Source: a virus
DNA: 28,274 nucleotides
Direction: 5' to 3' (one strand)
Virus record (IMG/VR): IMGVR_UViG_3300042987_002768
Span: 1-28,274 of that record
Shown: positions 1 to 5,750 of the stretch, piece by piece
Position numbering within the stretch: the stretch's first letter is position 1
Layout of the letters: each line of letters begins with the position of its first letter
The notes under the pieces: model-generated
Told to the model about the DNA's origin: nothing
Database searches by the model: none
The model's input: the letters and a program-made list of their open reading frames with translations, nothing else
Position numbers and translations under genes: made by a program

Positions 1-107
1 TCACAACTGCTCTTTATGAAAGATTTAATAGTCGCAATCTGGGTACTTTCGCAGCCAAGATTTTGAACGGTATGAGATTTATGTTTGGTGGTCATTTAAT
101 AAGGTGA
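1..107 (+). CDS. gnd: 6-phosphogluconate dehydrogenase, C-terminal fragment (5' truncated by window)
   Basis: Only the last 34 codons are present, reading from base 3 and stopping with TGA at 105-107. The visible peptide contains ALYERFNSRN followed by AAKILNGMRFMFGGH, which matches the remembered C-terminus of the YqeC/GndA-type 6-phosphogluconate dehydrogenases (ALYERFxSR, then a LLxAMRxQFGGH pattern). The enzyme oxidatively decarboxylates 6-phosphogluconate to ribulose 5-phosphate and makes NADPH. gnd is a known cyanophage auxiliary metabolic gene. Its presence fits with the CP12 gene further along this window, since both favour the pentose phosphate pathway over carbon fixation. The catalytic core lies outside the window and cannot be assessed. 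Confidence 0.8.
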   Translation, partial: TTALYERFNSRNLGTFAAKILNGMRFMFGGHLIR

Positions 108-229
108 TTACATCAACAACACCTTATAAACTTGCTGAGATTATTCGGGATACTTGGCCTGGTCTTTACAGACCACCTAAAGTATCCTATAATAATCAAA
201 AGACTTTAAAGAATGAAAAGGTACAATGA
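104..229 (+). CDS. Small hypothetical protein overlapping the gnd stop
   Basis: A 41-codon frame begins with GTG inside the last codons of gnd and ends with TGA inside the next gene, so it would be coupled on both sides. The peptide carries the segment KLAEIIRDTWPGLYRPPKVS, which has the composition of a real small protein, and many neighbours use the same short-overlap style. There is no ATG and no convincing Shine-Dalgarno sequence. I do not recognise a family. It could be a chance open frame. Confidence 0.4.
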   Translation: MITSTTPYKLAEIIRDTWPGLYRPPKVSYNNQKTLKNEKVQ

Positions 230-527
230 AGATTATTTTTCAGTTATAAACAAAAAAACTGGTAAAAAACTTTTAGATTGTGGTGATGAACAAGATGCAC
301 TTGCAATGGTTGCTCTTGATCCAGAAAATAGAACTTATACACGCAACAAGTTTTTAATGGGACCTGTTGTAGATATTGAAATTCCAAAACAACTTCCTAC
401 CAGTGAAATTGTAATTGATTCTAAATTATATAAAGAACATCAAGAAAATTGGATGATTGAAAAAATTAATCAACTTCCTCAAATTAAATTGCCCGAAGGG
501 CAAGGAATTCCAGTTAACACTAAATAA
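213..527 (+). CDS. Conserved-looking cyanophage hypothetical protein (104 aa)
   Basis: The 104-residue soluble protein starts MKRYNEDYFSVINKKTGKKL and ends in a Pro/Gly-rich tail. The first 40 residues look like a small beta-rich unit (VINKKTGKKLLDCGDEQDAL). No catalytic motif, signal peptide or membrane segment is visible. The ATG overlaps the preceding small frame by 17 bases, and the gene sits between gnd and glutaredoxin on the same strand. I cannot assign a function. Confidence 0.75.
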   Translation: MKRYNEDYFSVINKKTGKKLLDCGDEQDALAMVALDPENRTYTRNKFLMGPVVDIEIPKQLPTSEIVIDSKLYKEHQENWMIEKINQLPQIKLPEGQGIPVNTK

Positions 528-547
528 CTTTCAGTTTTATAAGAATT

Positions 548-784
548 ATGAAGTTTACAGTTTATTCAAAAGACGGTTGCCCATATTGTACAAAAGTGCA
601 ACAAGTGTTAGAGTTGGCACAACTACAACACGTAGTGTATAAATTAAATACAGATTTCACCCGCGAAGAATTTTATGCTGAATTTGGAGAAGGTTCTACT
701 TTTCCTCAGGTAATTGTAGATGATAAACATCTTGGTGGATGTACTGATACTGTTCAATATTTAAAAGAACAAAATTTAGTTTAA
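548..784 (+). CDS. grx: Glutaredoxin
   Basis: The 78-residue protein has the full glutaredoxin pattern. A first beta strand (KFTVYSKDG) leads into the redox motif Cys11-Pro-Tyr-Cys14. The FPQVIVD segment supplies the cis-proline loop, followed by GGCTDTV, which corresponds to the glutathione-binding GGxdD loop. Length is normal for a phage glutaredoxin. The likely job is dithiol reduction of ribonucleotide reductase and other phage or host proteins, supporting dNTP synthesis, as for T4 nrdC; that role is inferred from the family. Its stop codon overlaps the next start by one base (TAATG), implying translational coupling. Confidence 0.92.
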   Translation: MKFTVYSKDGCPYCTKVQQVLELAQLQHVVYKLNTDFTREEFYAEFGEGSTFPQVIVDDKHLGGCTDTVQYLKEQNLV

Positions 785-1143
785 TGGAAAATAATTTTCA
801 CGAAGTTTATTTTGACGTAGAAAAAGCAATTGATCTTGCTTTTACTGGAAAATTTGTTTTGAGGTTTTATGATTATCTTAAAATTCGTGGAACAAAAAGA
901 GTAGAAGTTGAAGAGTTTATTGAAAGTTCTACTGCGAATGAAATCAACAATCTTGTAATGGATTTGGATGATTATCTCGAAGGTGGAGCAGATGAAATTC
1001 ACAAACAATTGCGAGAAGGTTATGGGCATATTCCAAAACCACAAGCAAGAAAAATAAGAAACTATCTTTATAGCATACTTGAAGATGCTTGGGAATATAA
1101 CCGTGAGAAACGAACAAGAAAAAGAAAAAAGAAAACTAAATAA
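784..1143 (+). CDS. Hypothetical protein with basic C-terminus (119 aa)
   Basis: The protein is 119 residues and predominantly helical, with an acidic middle (LVMDLDDYLEGGADEIHKQL) and a strongly basic tail (EKRTRKRKKKTK). The basic tail could bind nucleic acid, but that is only a composition-based suggestion. It overlaps glutaredoxin by one base at the 5' end and overlaps the next ORF in another frame at the 3' end. I recognise no family and see no signal or membrane segment. Confidence 0.75.
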   Translation: MENNFHEVYFDVEKAIDLAFTGKFVLRFYDYLKIRGTKRVEVEEFIESSTANEINNLVMDLDDYLEGGADEIHKQLREGYGHIPKPQARKIRNYLYSILEDAWEYNREKRTRKRKKKTK

Positions 1144-1309
1144 ACCAGAACCCCAAATAAACCGGGGAGTTGAATTACTACTTAGAAATAGGAGAAGAAG
1201 AGAAGAAAAACCAAAAACTTTTCAAGTGAAGTTTGGTAAAATGATTTCTCTTTTTCGTAGAGAGTTTCATTTTTTTATAGAATTTCACTTTGATGTTAGA
1301 AAAAAATAA
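1103..1309 (+). CDS. Small basic hypothetical protein (68 aa, GTG start)
   Basis: The frame can be extended upstream to an ATG at 1079. The GTG at 1103 is preferred because it gives the natural-looking N-terminus MRNEQEKEKRKLNKPEPQIN and a smaller overlap with the preceding gene. The product is very basic with a run of five arginines around residues 28-32, and ends in an aromatic-rich stretch (REFHFFIEFHFDVRKK). No known domain is seen. The overlap with the previous gene is 41 bases in a different frame. Confidence 0.6.
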   Translation: MRNEQEKEKRKLNKPEPQINRGVELLLRNRRRREEKPKTFQVKFGKMISLFRREFHFFIEFHFDVRKK

Positions 1310-1327
1310 ACTCTCTGGAGAAAACAA

Positions 1328-1555
1328 ATGGAAACAGCATACGTTATAACATTCAGTGTAATGTTTACCTTGCTCTTTTTTATGGTAGGTAGTATAATAG
1401 GTTGGTTAACTTATAGACACCTGTTGGAAAATAGACCTCCATATTTACATCCGGAGTTTTTTGATGACAACGGGCAAATAATACCAGATGAGATTGTCTC
1501 AGTAAGATTTGAAAACGATTATGACTACACAGACGAAGACGAAGACGAAGACTGA
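1328..1555 (+). CDS. Single-pass membrane protein with acidic tail (75 aa)
   Basis: An N-terminal hydrophobic segment at about residues 5-27 (VITFSVMFTLLFFMVGSIIG) is long enough to span a membrane. It is followed by a hydrophilic domain and a repetitive acidic end (DYTDEDEDED). A GGAG ribosome-binding site lies about 10 bases before the ATG. The last 35 bases also encode the start of the next protein in another frame. Function is unknown; inner-membrane location is inferred from the hydrophobic segment. Confidence 0.7.
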   Translation: METAYVITFSVMFTLLFFMVGSIIGWLTYRHLLENRPPYLHPEFFDDNGQIIPDEIVSVRFENDYDYTDEDEDED

Positions 1556-2096
1556 AGATCAAATTGATGTTCTTCCAACAAATCCTTTTATTTTTGAAAT
1601 TCTCAATTTAGTTTCAAAGCAGAGGACAAATACAAAAAAAGTTGAAGTGCTTAAAAAGTATGAAGATCCTGCTCTAAAAACTATTTTAATTTGGAATTTT
1701 GATGAAACTGTAATTTCTCTTCTACCAGAAGGGGATGTTCCATACGCAAGTACAGGAGAGCAAAATTCATTTAGTGGAACTTTAAGTTCCAAGATAGATG
1801 ATGCTGTTTCAAAAATGACAGAAATGAATTCAAATTCCCTTGGATCTATGGATCAGGGGAGATCTTCAATCCGAAAAGAATATCAAATGTTTTACAATTT
1901 TGTAAAAGGAGGAAATGATAGTCTCAGTTCCATAAGAAGAGAAACGATGTTTATTAATATTCTCCAGGGACTTCATCCACTTGAAGCAGAAATTCTTTGC
2001 TTAGTGAAGGATAAAAGGTTGCAAACTAAATATAAAATCACCAAAGAAATTGTGAGTGAAGCATATTCTGATATTCAATGGGGTGGACGTTCGTGA
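1521..2096 (+). CDS. Conserved cyanophage protein (191 aa), DUF6433-like
   Basis: The frame extends to an ATG at 1509, but the ATG at 1521 (MTTQTKTKTKTED) is chosen because it minimises overlap with the membrane protein. The body is mostly helical with a low-complexity Ser-rich middle. The C-terminal part (FINILQGLHPLEAEILCLVK and following) is a helical region ending in a basic segment. I associate this pattern with a conserved T4-like phage family of unknown function (DUF6433), from memory only. No enzyme motif is evident. It may be a small nucleic-acid-associated protein, but nothing in the sequence proves that. Confidence 0.7.
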   Translation: MTTQTKTKTKTEDQIDVLPTNPFIFEILNLVSKQRTNTKKVEVLKKYEDPALKTILIWNFDETVISLLPEGDVPYASTGEQNSFSGTLSSKIDDAVSKMTEMNSNSLGSMDQGRSSIRKEYQMFYNFVKGGNDSLSSIRRETMFINILQGLHPLEAEILCLVKDKRLQTKYKITKEIVSEAYSDIQWGGRS

Positions 2097-2122
2097 CAAC
2101 ATCGGTAAAGGAGAAAAAGAAG

Positions 2123-2431
2123 ATGGCAGAATATTCAAAAAAAGAAAAGCAAATTCTGCCGCAAGAATATGGTTGTGAGGTTTTGCTAGAAAAAACAACC
2201 TTAGATAAGGCAAAAGATACTTCTTTTCCAAATGATGCATATCTGATTTGGTATATTGAAGATGGTAAAAGGTATATGGATTTAACCAGATGCCCCAAGA
2301 TGGTTAATCTTTTTGATATGTACTATGACCAATATGGTCCGGGTGCAGTTCAAAAAATTGATTTTGGATATGGAAGAACAAGTCCCAAACTTTGGGGATA
2401 TCAAAAACCGGATAAAAAGAAAAGAAAATGA
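2123..2431 (+). CDS. Hypothetical protein (102 aa)
   Basis: The start at 2123 (MAEYSKKEKQ) is supported by an AAAGGAGAAA ribosome-binding site about 10 bases upstream; the longer in-frame start at 2078 would lie inside the preceding gene. The protein has charged ends and a central aromatic section (DAYLIWYIEDGKRYMDLTRC) and finishes in KPDKKKRK. It overlaps the next ATG by 4 bases (ATGA). No domain recognised. Confidence 0.72.
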   Translation: MAEYSKKEKQILPQEYGCEVLLEKTTLDKAKDTSFPNDAYLIWYIEDGKRYMDLTRCPKMVNLFDMYYDQYGPGAVQKIDFGYGRTSPKLWGYQKPDKKKRK

Positions 2432-2640
2432 GTGCAGGTTTTGGTGGTCAGGGAAAAGAAAATAGAGTTGGTAAAGATGCAAACATCACAATTGACTTAG
2501 ATAATATTGATGTCATCCTAAAACAATATAAAAAGATTAAAAAATATCAAAAATCTTCTTTATATGCTATCAAAACAATGGATGGTACAGAAGAGATTAT
2601 AAGTTCATTGATTAGGGAAGCGGAGGAAAATCCACTGTAA
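2428..2640 (+). CDS. Hypothetical protein (70 aa)
   Basis: The 70-residue product has a flexible Gly-rich N-terminus and then a region (ITIDLDNIDVILKQYKKIKK) that looks like a strand plus helix. The ATG overlaps the previous stop by 4 bases, and its own TAA is immediately followed by the ATG of speD with no gap. That arrangement implies one tightly coupled message. No function can be assigned. Confidence 0.7.
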   Translation: MSAGFGGQGKENRVGKDANITIDLDNIDVILKQYKKIKKYQKSSLYAIKTMDGTEEIISSLIREAEENPL

Positions 2641-2967
2641 ATGGGAAAGCATTACTTACTTAACCTGTATGGATGCTCTTTTGTTCTTTTGAACGACGAG
2701 CATTATCTTATTGACTTATTAGAAAACTCAGCAATTGCAAGTGGTGCAACTGTAATACAAACCATATCAAAGAAATTTACTCCTCAAGGAGTAACTGTGA
2801 TTTGTTTATTATCTGAAAGTCATATTAGTATTCATACATGGCCAGAGGAAGGTAAAGCAGCCGCAGATGTTTATACTTGTGGTGACTGTAATCCAAAAAT
2901 TGGATGCGATATAATCATCCAACAACTTTATGCTACTAATCATACATTAAGTTACATTGAGAGATAG
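2641..2967 (+). CDS. speD: S-adenosylmethionine decarboxylase proenzyme (SpeD/SpeH, prokaryotic class)
   Basis: The 108-residue protein carries the diagnostic SESHISIHTWPE block at residues 58-69. Ser60 is the expected self-cleavage site that becomes the pyruvoyl group, His65 the processing histidine, and Cys80 (DVYTCGD) the catalytic cysteine by analogy with the Thermotoga-type enzyme. It decarboxylates S-adenosylmethionine to supply the aminopropyl group for spermidine synthesis, and it is a known cyanophage auxiliary gene. Polyamines could help charge neutralisation of packaged DNA; that is inference. The 40 bases after the stop lead into a clear promoter, so this gene probably ends its operon. 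Confidence 0.92.
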   Translation: MGKHYLLNLYGCSFVLLNDEHYLIDLLENSAIASGATVIQTISKKFTPQGVTVICLLSESHISIHTWPEEGKAAADVYTCGDCNPKIGCDIIIQQLYATNHTLSYIER

Positions 2968-3007
2968 TGTATCAATGTGATACTAAAATGTATCTAAATA
3001 TACAAAC

Positions 3008-3037
3008 TTGACTATATAAGATGAATAGGGGTATAAT
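3008..3037 (+). promoter_or_regulatory. Sigma70-type promoter for the small-ORF/riboswitch cassette
   Basis: TTGACT at 3008-3013 and a perfect TATAAT at 3032-3037 are separated by 18 bases. The expected start point is about 3043-3045, directly at the base of the first RNA structure (CGTTC begins at 3048). The -10 box also sits between GGGG (3028-3031) and CCCC (3041-3044). It resembles the sigma70-like early promoters known in T4-like cyanophages. Confidence 0.75.
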
Positions 3038-3044
3038 AATCCCC

Positions 3045-3294
3045 TAACGTTCATCCTATGACTAAAGCACTTTTGCTTTTAGCATGGGTTCCACTTCTCT
3101 CTGTTTCAACGCCACAAGTTATTGCTACTTCAAATGTATCAGTAAGTTGTGACACGGCGATGGAACTAATGGACATCGTTAAAAACGACGATGTAGTAAT
3201 TCAAAGAGTAGAAGACCGATTGCTATTGGAACTCCGAAAGGATTTCATTAAAGTGTGCAACTGAATAGGACGCAAGTAGGACGACGCGGAACGC
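3045..3294 (+). ncRNA. Glutamine-riboswitch/Downstream-peptide-like RNA with an ORF inserted in its P2 loop
   Basis: CGTTC (3048-3052) can pair with GAACG (3289-3293) as P1, and TCCTAT (3054-3059) with ATAGGA (3265-3270) as P2. The 3' core GGACGCAAGTAGG (3268-3280) closely resembles the GGACGGAAGUAGG core I recall for glnA-type glutamine aptamers, and GGAACGC closes the element as in that class. What is unusual is that the two halves are about 210 bases apart. The whole of the following small ORF lies in the P2 loop, with its ATG beginning in the 5' P2 strand and its TGA ending one base before the 3' strand. The call rests on motif recall and hand pairing only. Confidence 0.55.
3058..3264 (+). 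CDS. Small secreted or membrane-anchored protein nested in riboswitch-like element (68 aa)
   Basis: The first ~24 residues (MTKALLLLAWVPLLSVST and following) form a short basic N-region plus hydrophobic core like a signal peptide. The mature part has two cysteines (SVSCDTAME and the terminal KVCN) that could form a disulfide, and a charged helix (IQRVEDRLLLELRKDF). No Shine-Dalgarno sequence precedes the ATG. With the predicted transcription start, the 5' leader would be only about 14 bases. The gene fills the loop between the two halves of the RNA element described for 3045-3294. Function unknown; a periplasmic or envelope role is inferred from the signal-like N-terminus. Confidence 0.65.
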   Translation: MTKALLLLAWVPLLSVSTPQVIATSNVSVSCDTAMELMDIVKNDDVVIQRVEDRLLLELRKDFIKVCN

Positions 3295-3355
3295 AATTCG
3301 TTCATTCGGTATTTGCGAATACCGAACGGAAACGCCGCCCAAAGGAACGGGAATT
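3295..3355 (+). ncRNA. Second glutamine-riboswitch/Downstream-peptide-like RNA, compact form
   Basis: P1 is formed by AATT plus CGTTC (3295-3303) with GAACG (3345-3349), a GG bulge, and AATT (3352-3355). P2 is a perfect 9-bp hairpin, TTCGGTATT (3305-3313) with AATACCGAA (3318-3326), and a TGCG loop. The conserved-looking core ACGGAAACGCCG (3326-3337) and AAAGGAACG (3341-3349) follow in the order expected for the glnA/Downstream-peptide superclass, whose members characteristically precede short ORFs. A 54-codon ORF with a good ribosome-binding site follows 26 bases later. Ligand identity is an inference from the class. Confidence 0.62.
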
Positions 3356-3381
3356 AAACATCTCATTCTGGAGGAAAGTAA

Positions 3382-3546
3382 ATGGCAAAAGTTACATATC
3401 GTGGTGTTGAATATGACACCACAGAACGTCCAAATCAGACGTTTAAGATTGAACCTCACGTGGAAATTTATCGTGGAACTATGTTTTATGTTGATGAAAA
3501 TGGAAACAAACTCCATATGGAGAAGTCCAAAGGAGGTGTGAAATGA
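3382..3546 (+). CDS. Small DUF4278-like protein (54 aa)
   Basis: The peptide starts MAKVTYRGVEYDTTERP and continues with IYRGTMFYVDENGNK, resembling the YRGxxY repeat of the cyanobacterial DUF4278 family. A GGAGG ribosome-binding site (3370-3374) lies 7 bases before the ATG, the best in this cassette. The gene is the immediate downstream ORF of the compact riboswitch-like RNA and overlaps the next small ORF by 4 bases (ATGA). Family function is unknown. Confidence 0.7.
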   Translation: MAKVTYRGVEYDTTERPNQTFKIEPHVEIYRGTMFYVDENGNKLHMEKSKGGVK

Positions 3547-3644
3547 ATACTTACTTCGTTCGTTATCTTAAGAAAAAAGCAAAGAAGGAAAAACTCCTTC
3601 ACCTTGCTCAAATTAATATGGCAAAGCAACCACAAGTTGCCTAA
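3543..3644 (+). CDS. Basic micropeptide (33 aa)
   Basis: The ATG overlaps the previous stop, and an AAAGGAGG ribosome-binding site lies 9-10 bases upstream. The predicted peptide, beginning MNTYFVRYLKKKAKKEKLL, is highly basic and probably a single amphipathic helix. It is followed after seven bases by a strong intrinsic terminator, so it is the last gene of the cassette. Such peptides are typical of cyanophage small-ORF clusters and of genes behind Downstream-peptide RNAs. Function unknown. Confidence 0.6.
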   Translation: MNTYFVRYLKKKAKKEKLLHLAQINMAKQPQVA

Positions 3645-3650
3645 TAAGTT

Positions 3651-3679
3651 AGAGAGGGACTTGATCCCTCTCTTTTTTT
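3651..3679 (+). terminator. Intrinsic terminator ending the riboswitch cassette
   Basis: A perfect 9-bp stem, AGAGAGGGA (3651-3659) with TCCCTCTCT (3665-3673), has a five-base loop and is followed by a T run to 3679. It lies just after the micropeptide stop and before the next gene. Confidence 0.9.
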
Positions 3680-3713
3680 ATGTTAGAATAATTTCGTGGG
3701 AGTTAAATGAGAA

Positions 3714-3953
3714 ATGGACAAAGAAAAACTCAAACTGATTGTGAGAAATCTTGAATCTCTTGTAGAATGTTTAAAGTCTGAAATTTATTCGGACATAGAT
3801 TCATATAAACACGAATCACAATATGAAGAAATTGCACCTTATATTGAGGATTATGATGAAGTGTTTTATGATGATGAGGATGATGTGTTTGAAACTGTAA
3901 GAGTAAATCAAAAATATAAATTAACAAATGACGATGATGGAGATGGACTGTGA
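3714..3953 (+). CDS. Acidic hypothetical protein (79 aa)
   Basis: An N-terminal helix (EKLKLIVRNLESLVECLKSE) is followed by a strongly acidic tail (YDEVFYDDEDDVFETV and DDDGDG). It could be a DNA-mimic or protein-binding peptide, but there is no direct evidence for that. The stop overlaps the GTG start of thyX by 4 bases. It is the first gene after the intrinsic terminator at 3651-3679, so it probably begins a new transcription unit. Confidence 0.65.
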   Translation: MDKEKLKLIVRNLESLVECLKSEIYSDIDSYKHESQYEEIAPYIEDYDEVFYDDEDDVFETVRVNQKYKLTNDDDGDGL

Positions 3954-4702
3954 AACCTATTAAAGCAAAAGATCTTCTGGAACTAGATAAAAATCTTGAA
4001 GTAGTAATGCTTCAGTGTTATCCACTTCCAGAGCAAGTCATTTATCAGGCAGGAAAATGCGACTATTCTGAAACTCCTATTCATAATCAACAAATTCCTA
4101 AACCCAGCGAATGTGGAGAGTGGGTTGTTGAACGTCTTTTAAGCAATGAGAAAGGACACTGGGGACCTCTAGAACACCCTTCAATTACTTTTTCTGTGTC
4201 TGGGTATGTTCATAACGTTGCAATGCAAGCAAGGACCCATAGAGTGGGTGTTAGCTTTGATGTTCAGTCACAACGATATACTGGAAAACGAGTCATTAAA
4301 GTTGCTAGTGGAGAACTAAAACCAGAAGATGTATTTTATGTTCGTCCTCCGGGGTTTTACACTAATCGTTACGGTAAAAAGTATGATTGGACAGAAGATG
4401 ATTATGCAGATGAAATAAACTGGATTATAGAAGGGTGTAAGCGTTATGCTGCAAAATATGAGAAAGGAATGTGCGAAGAACATATTCGGGATTATCTTGC
4501 TCAAGCAATTCGTCAAAACTTTGTAGTTTCTTTTAATCTTCGTTCAGTTTTACACCTTTTAGATTTGAGAGCAAAAATGGATGCTCAACTTGAAATTCAA
4601 GCACTTTGTGAGCAAATTGCACCTCAACTTGAGAAGTGGGCTCCACACGTTTGGAAGTATTATGAAGAGAAACGTCTTAGGAAAGCAAAACTTTCTCCTT
4701 AA
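3950..4702 (+). CDS. thyX: Flavin-dependent thymidylate synthase ThyX
   Basis: The 250-residue protein starts with GTG. Residues 95-110 (RTHRVGVSFDVQSQRY) form the ThyX signature in the slightly divergent form with Thr for the first Arg, Asp in place of Asn and one extra residue; Ser107 and Arg109 are in the expected places. The C-terminal block NLRSVLHLLDLRAKMDAQLE matches the second conserved ThyX region. The enzyme makes dTMP from dUMP using methylenetetrahydrofolate, FAD and NADPH, feeding phage DNA synthesis. Known family members are homotetramers. The gene follows an acidic small ORF with a 4-base overlap. Confidence 0.93.
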   Translation: MKPIKAKDLLELDKNLEVVMLQCYPLPEQVIYQAGKCDYSETPIHNQQIPKPSECGEWVVERLLSNEKGHWGPLEHPSITFSVSGYVHNVAMQARTHRVGVSFDVQSQRYTGKRVIKVASGELKPEDVFYVRPPGFYTNRYGKKYDWTEDDYADEINWIIEGCKRYAAKYEKGMCEEHIRDYLAQAIRQNFVVSFNLRSVLHLLDLRAKMDAQLEIQALCEQIAPQLEKWAPHVWKYYEEKRLRKAKLSP

Positions 4703-4708
4703 GTTTTA

Positions 4709-4716
4709 AATAAATA
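4709..4716 (+). promoter_or_regulatory. Late-promoter-like box AATAAATA
   Basis: The octamer matches the NATAAATA consensus of T4-like cyanophage late promoters and lies 26 bases before the TTG start of the FmdB-like gene. Late promoters have no -35 element, so the match rests on the box alone. Confidence 0.45.
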
Positions 4717-4742
4717 TTCTCATATAAAATGGAGGAATAAAT

Positions 4743-4991
4743 TTGGCGACGTATCCAGTAGTTAATACAAAAACTGGAGAACAAAAAGAAGTTGTTCTCA
4801 GTGTACATGAGTGGGATCAGTGGAAAAAGGACAATCCGGAATGGACAAGAGATTGGTCAGATCCATCTACTTGCCCGTCAGCTGCTGAAGTGGGTGAAGT
4901 TTATGACAAGTTAAAAAAGTCTCATCCGGGATGGAATCAAATTTTACATAAAGCTTCAGAAGTTCCAGGGTCAAAAGTAAAACCAATTTAA
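4743..4991 (+). CDS. FmdB-like small phage protein (82 aa)
   Basis: The start is TTG, preceded by GGAGGA. The N-terminal pattern (ATYPVVNTKTGEQKEVVLS) and the end (GWNQILHKASEVPGSKVKPI) recall the small T4-like phage proteins grouped with FmdB zinc ribbons, where a PTYEF-type strand opens and a DGF-x-EVL-PGS segment closes. The zinc cysteines are absent; only one Cys is seen. It sits directly upstream of phoH, a position I also associate with other T4-like cyanophages. Biochemical role unknown. Confidence 0.6.
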   Translation: MATYPVVNTKTGEQKEVVLSVHEWDQWKKDNPEWTRDWSDPSTCPSAAEVGEVYDKLKKSHPGWNQILHKASEVPGSKVKPI

Positions 4992-4997
4992 TTTTAT

Positions 4998-5750
4998 ATG
5001 GCAAGAAGAAGAAAAGACGATCAACCAATCGGTGTTGGACTTACCGCAAAACAAATGAAGCGTAAGAAACCAATCAGTTCTGAGTTAATGAGGGACATTG
5101 AACCTCTCACAGAAAATCAAAAATTACTTTATAAAGCATACGAAGCAAATCAAAATATTGTTGCTTATGGATCTTCTGGAACTGGTAAAACCTTTATTAC
5201 TCTTTACAATGCTTTAAGAGATGTTTTAGATGAAAGAACTCCATACGAAAAAATTTATATTGTAAGGTCTCTTGTTGCTACTCGTGAGATTGGATTTCTT
5301 CCGGGAGACCATGAAGATAAGTCATCACTTTACCAAATTCCATATAAGAATATGGTAAAGTATATGTTTGAGTTACCCACAGATGCTGATTTTGAGATGC
5401 TCTATGGAAATCTCAAAACTCAAGGTACAATTAGTTTTTGGAGTACTTCTTTTATTCGTGGAACTACTTTGGACAATGCTATCATTATTGTAGATGAATT
5501 TCAAAATCTTAATTTCCATGAGAGCGATTCTATTATTACAAGAGTTGGTGAAAATTCAAAAATCATGTTTTGTGGTGATGCCACTCAAAGCGATTTGATT
5601 AAAACTAATGAAAAGAACGGTATTATTGATTTTATGAAAATTCTTCGGATAATGCCTTCATTTGATATTATTGAATTTGGTATTGAAGACGTTTGTAGAA
5701 GTGGATTAGTTAAAGAATACTTAATTGCAAAAAATGAATTGGGGATGTGA
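4998..5750 (+). CDS. phoH: PhoH-family P-loop ATPase
   Basis: The 250-residue protein carries a Walker A motif GSSGTGKT (58-65), a Walker B strand ending in Asp166-Glu167 (IIIVDEFQN), and a GDATQSD sensor block near 193-199, which together are the PhoH signature. The basic N-terminus (MARRRKDDQP) is flexible. PhoH genes are near-universal in marine T4-like phages and are sometimes phosphate-regulated in hosts; their phage role is unsettled, with RNA or nucleotide metabolism suggested. No PHO box is apparent upstream. The stop overlaps the next start region (GTGATG). Confidence 0.92.
   Translation: MARRRKDDQPIGVGLTAKQMKRKKPISSELMRDIEPLTENQKLLYKAYEANQNIVAYGSSGTGKTFITLYNALRDVLDERTPYEKIYIVRSLVATREIGFLPGDHEDKSSLYQIPYKNMVKYMFELPTDADFEMLYGNLKTQGTISFWSTSFIRGTTLDNAIIIVDEFQNLNFHESDSIITRVGENSKIMFCGDATQSDLIKTNEKNGIIDFMKILRIMPSFDIIEFGIEDVCRSGLVKEYLIAKNELGM

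Noticed and set aside
3028-3044. GGGG...CCCC inverted repeat as a terminator of speD
   Set aside because: The repeat surrounds the TATAAT box, has only four pairs and no T run; it is better read as part of the promoter region.
3223-3516. Minus-strand ORF of 97 codons across the riboswitch-like region
   Set aside because: It is antisense to structured RNA and to a small gene with a good ribosome-binding site; the product has no recognisable pattern.
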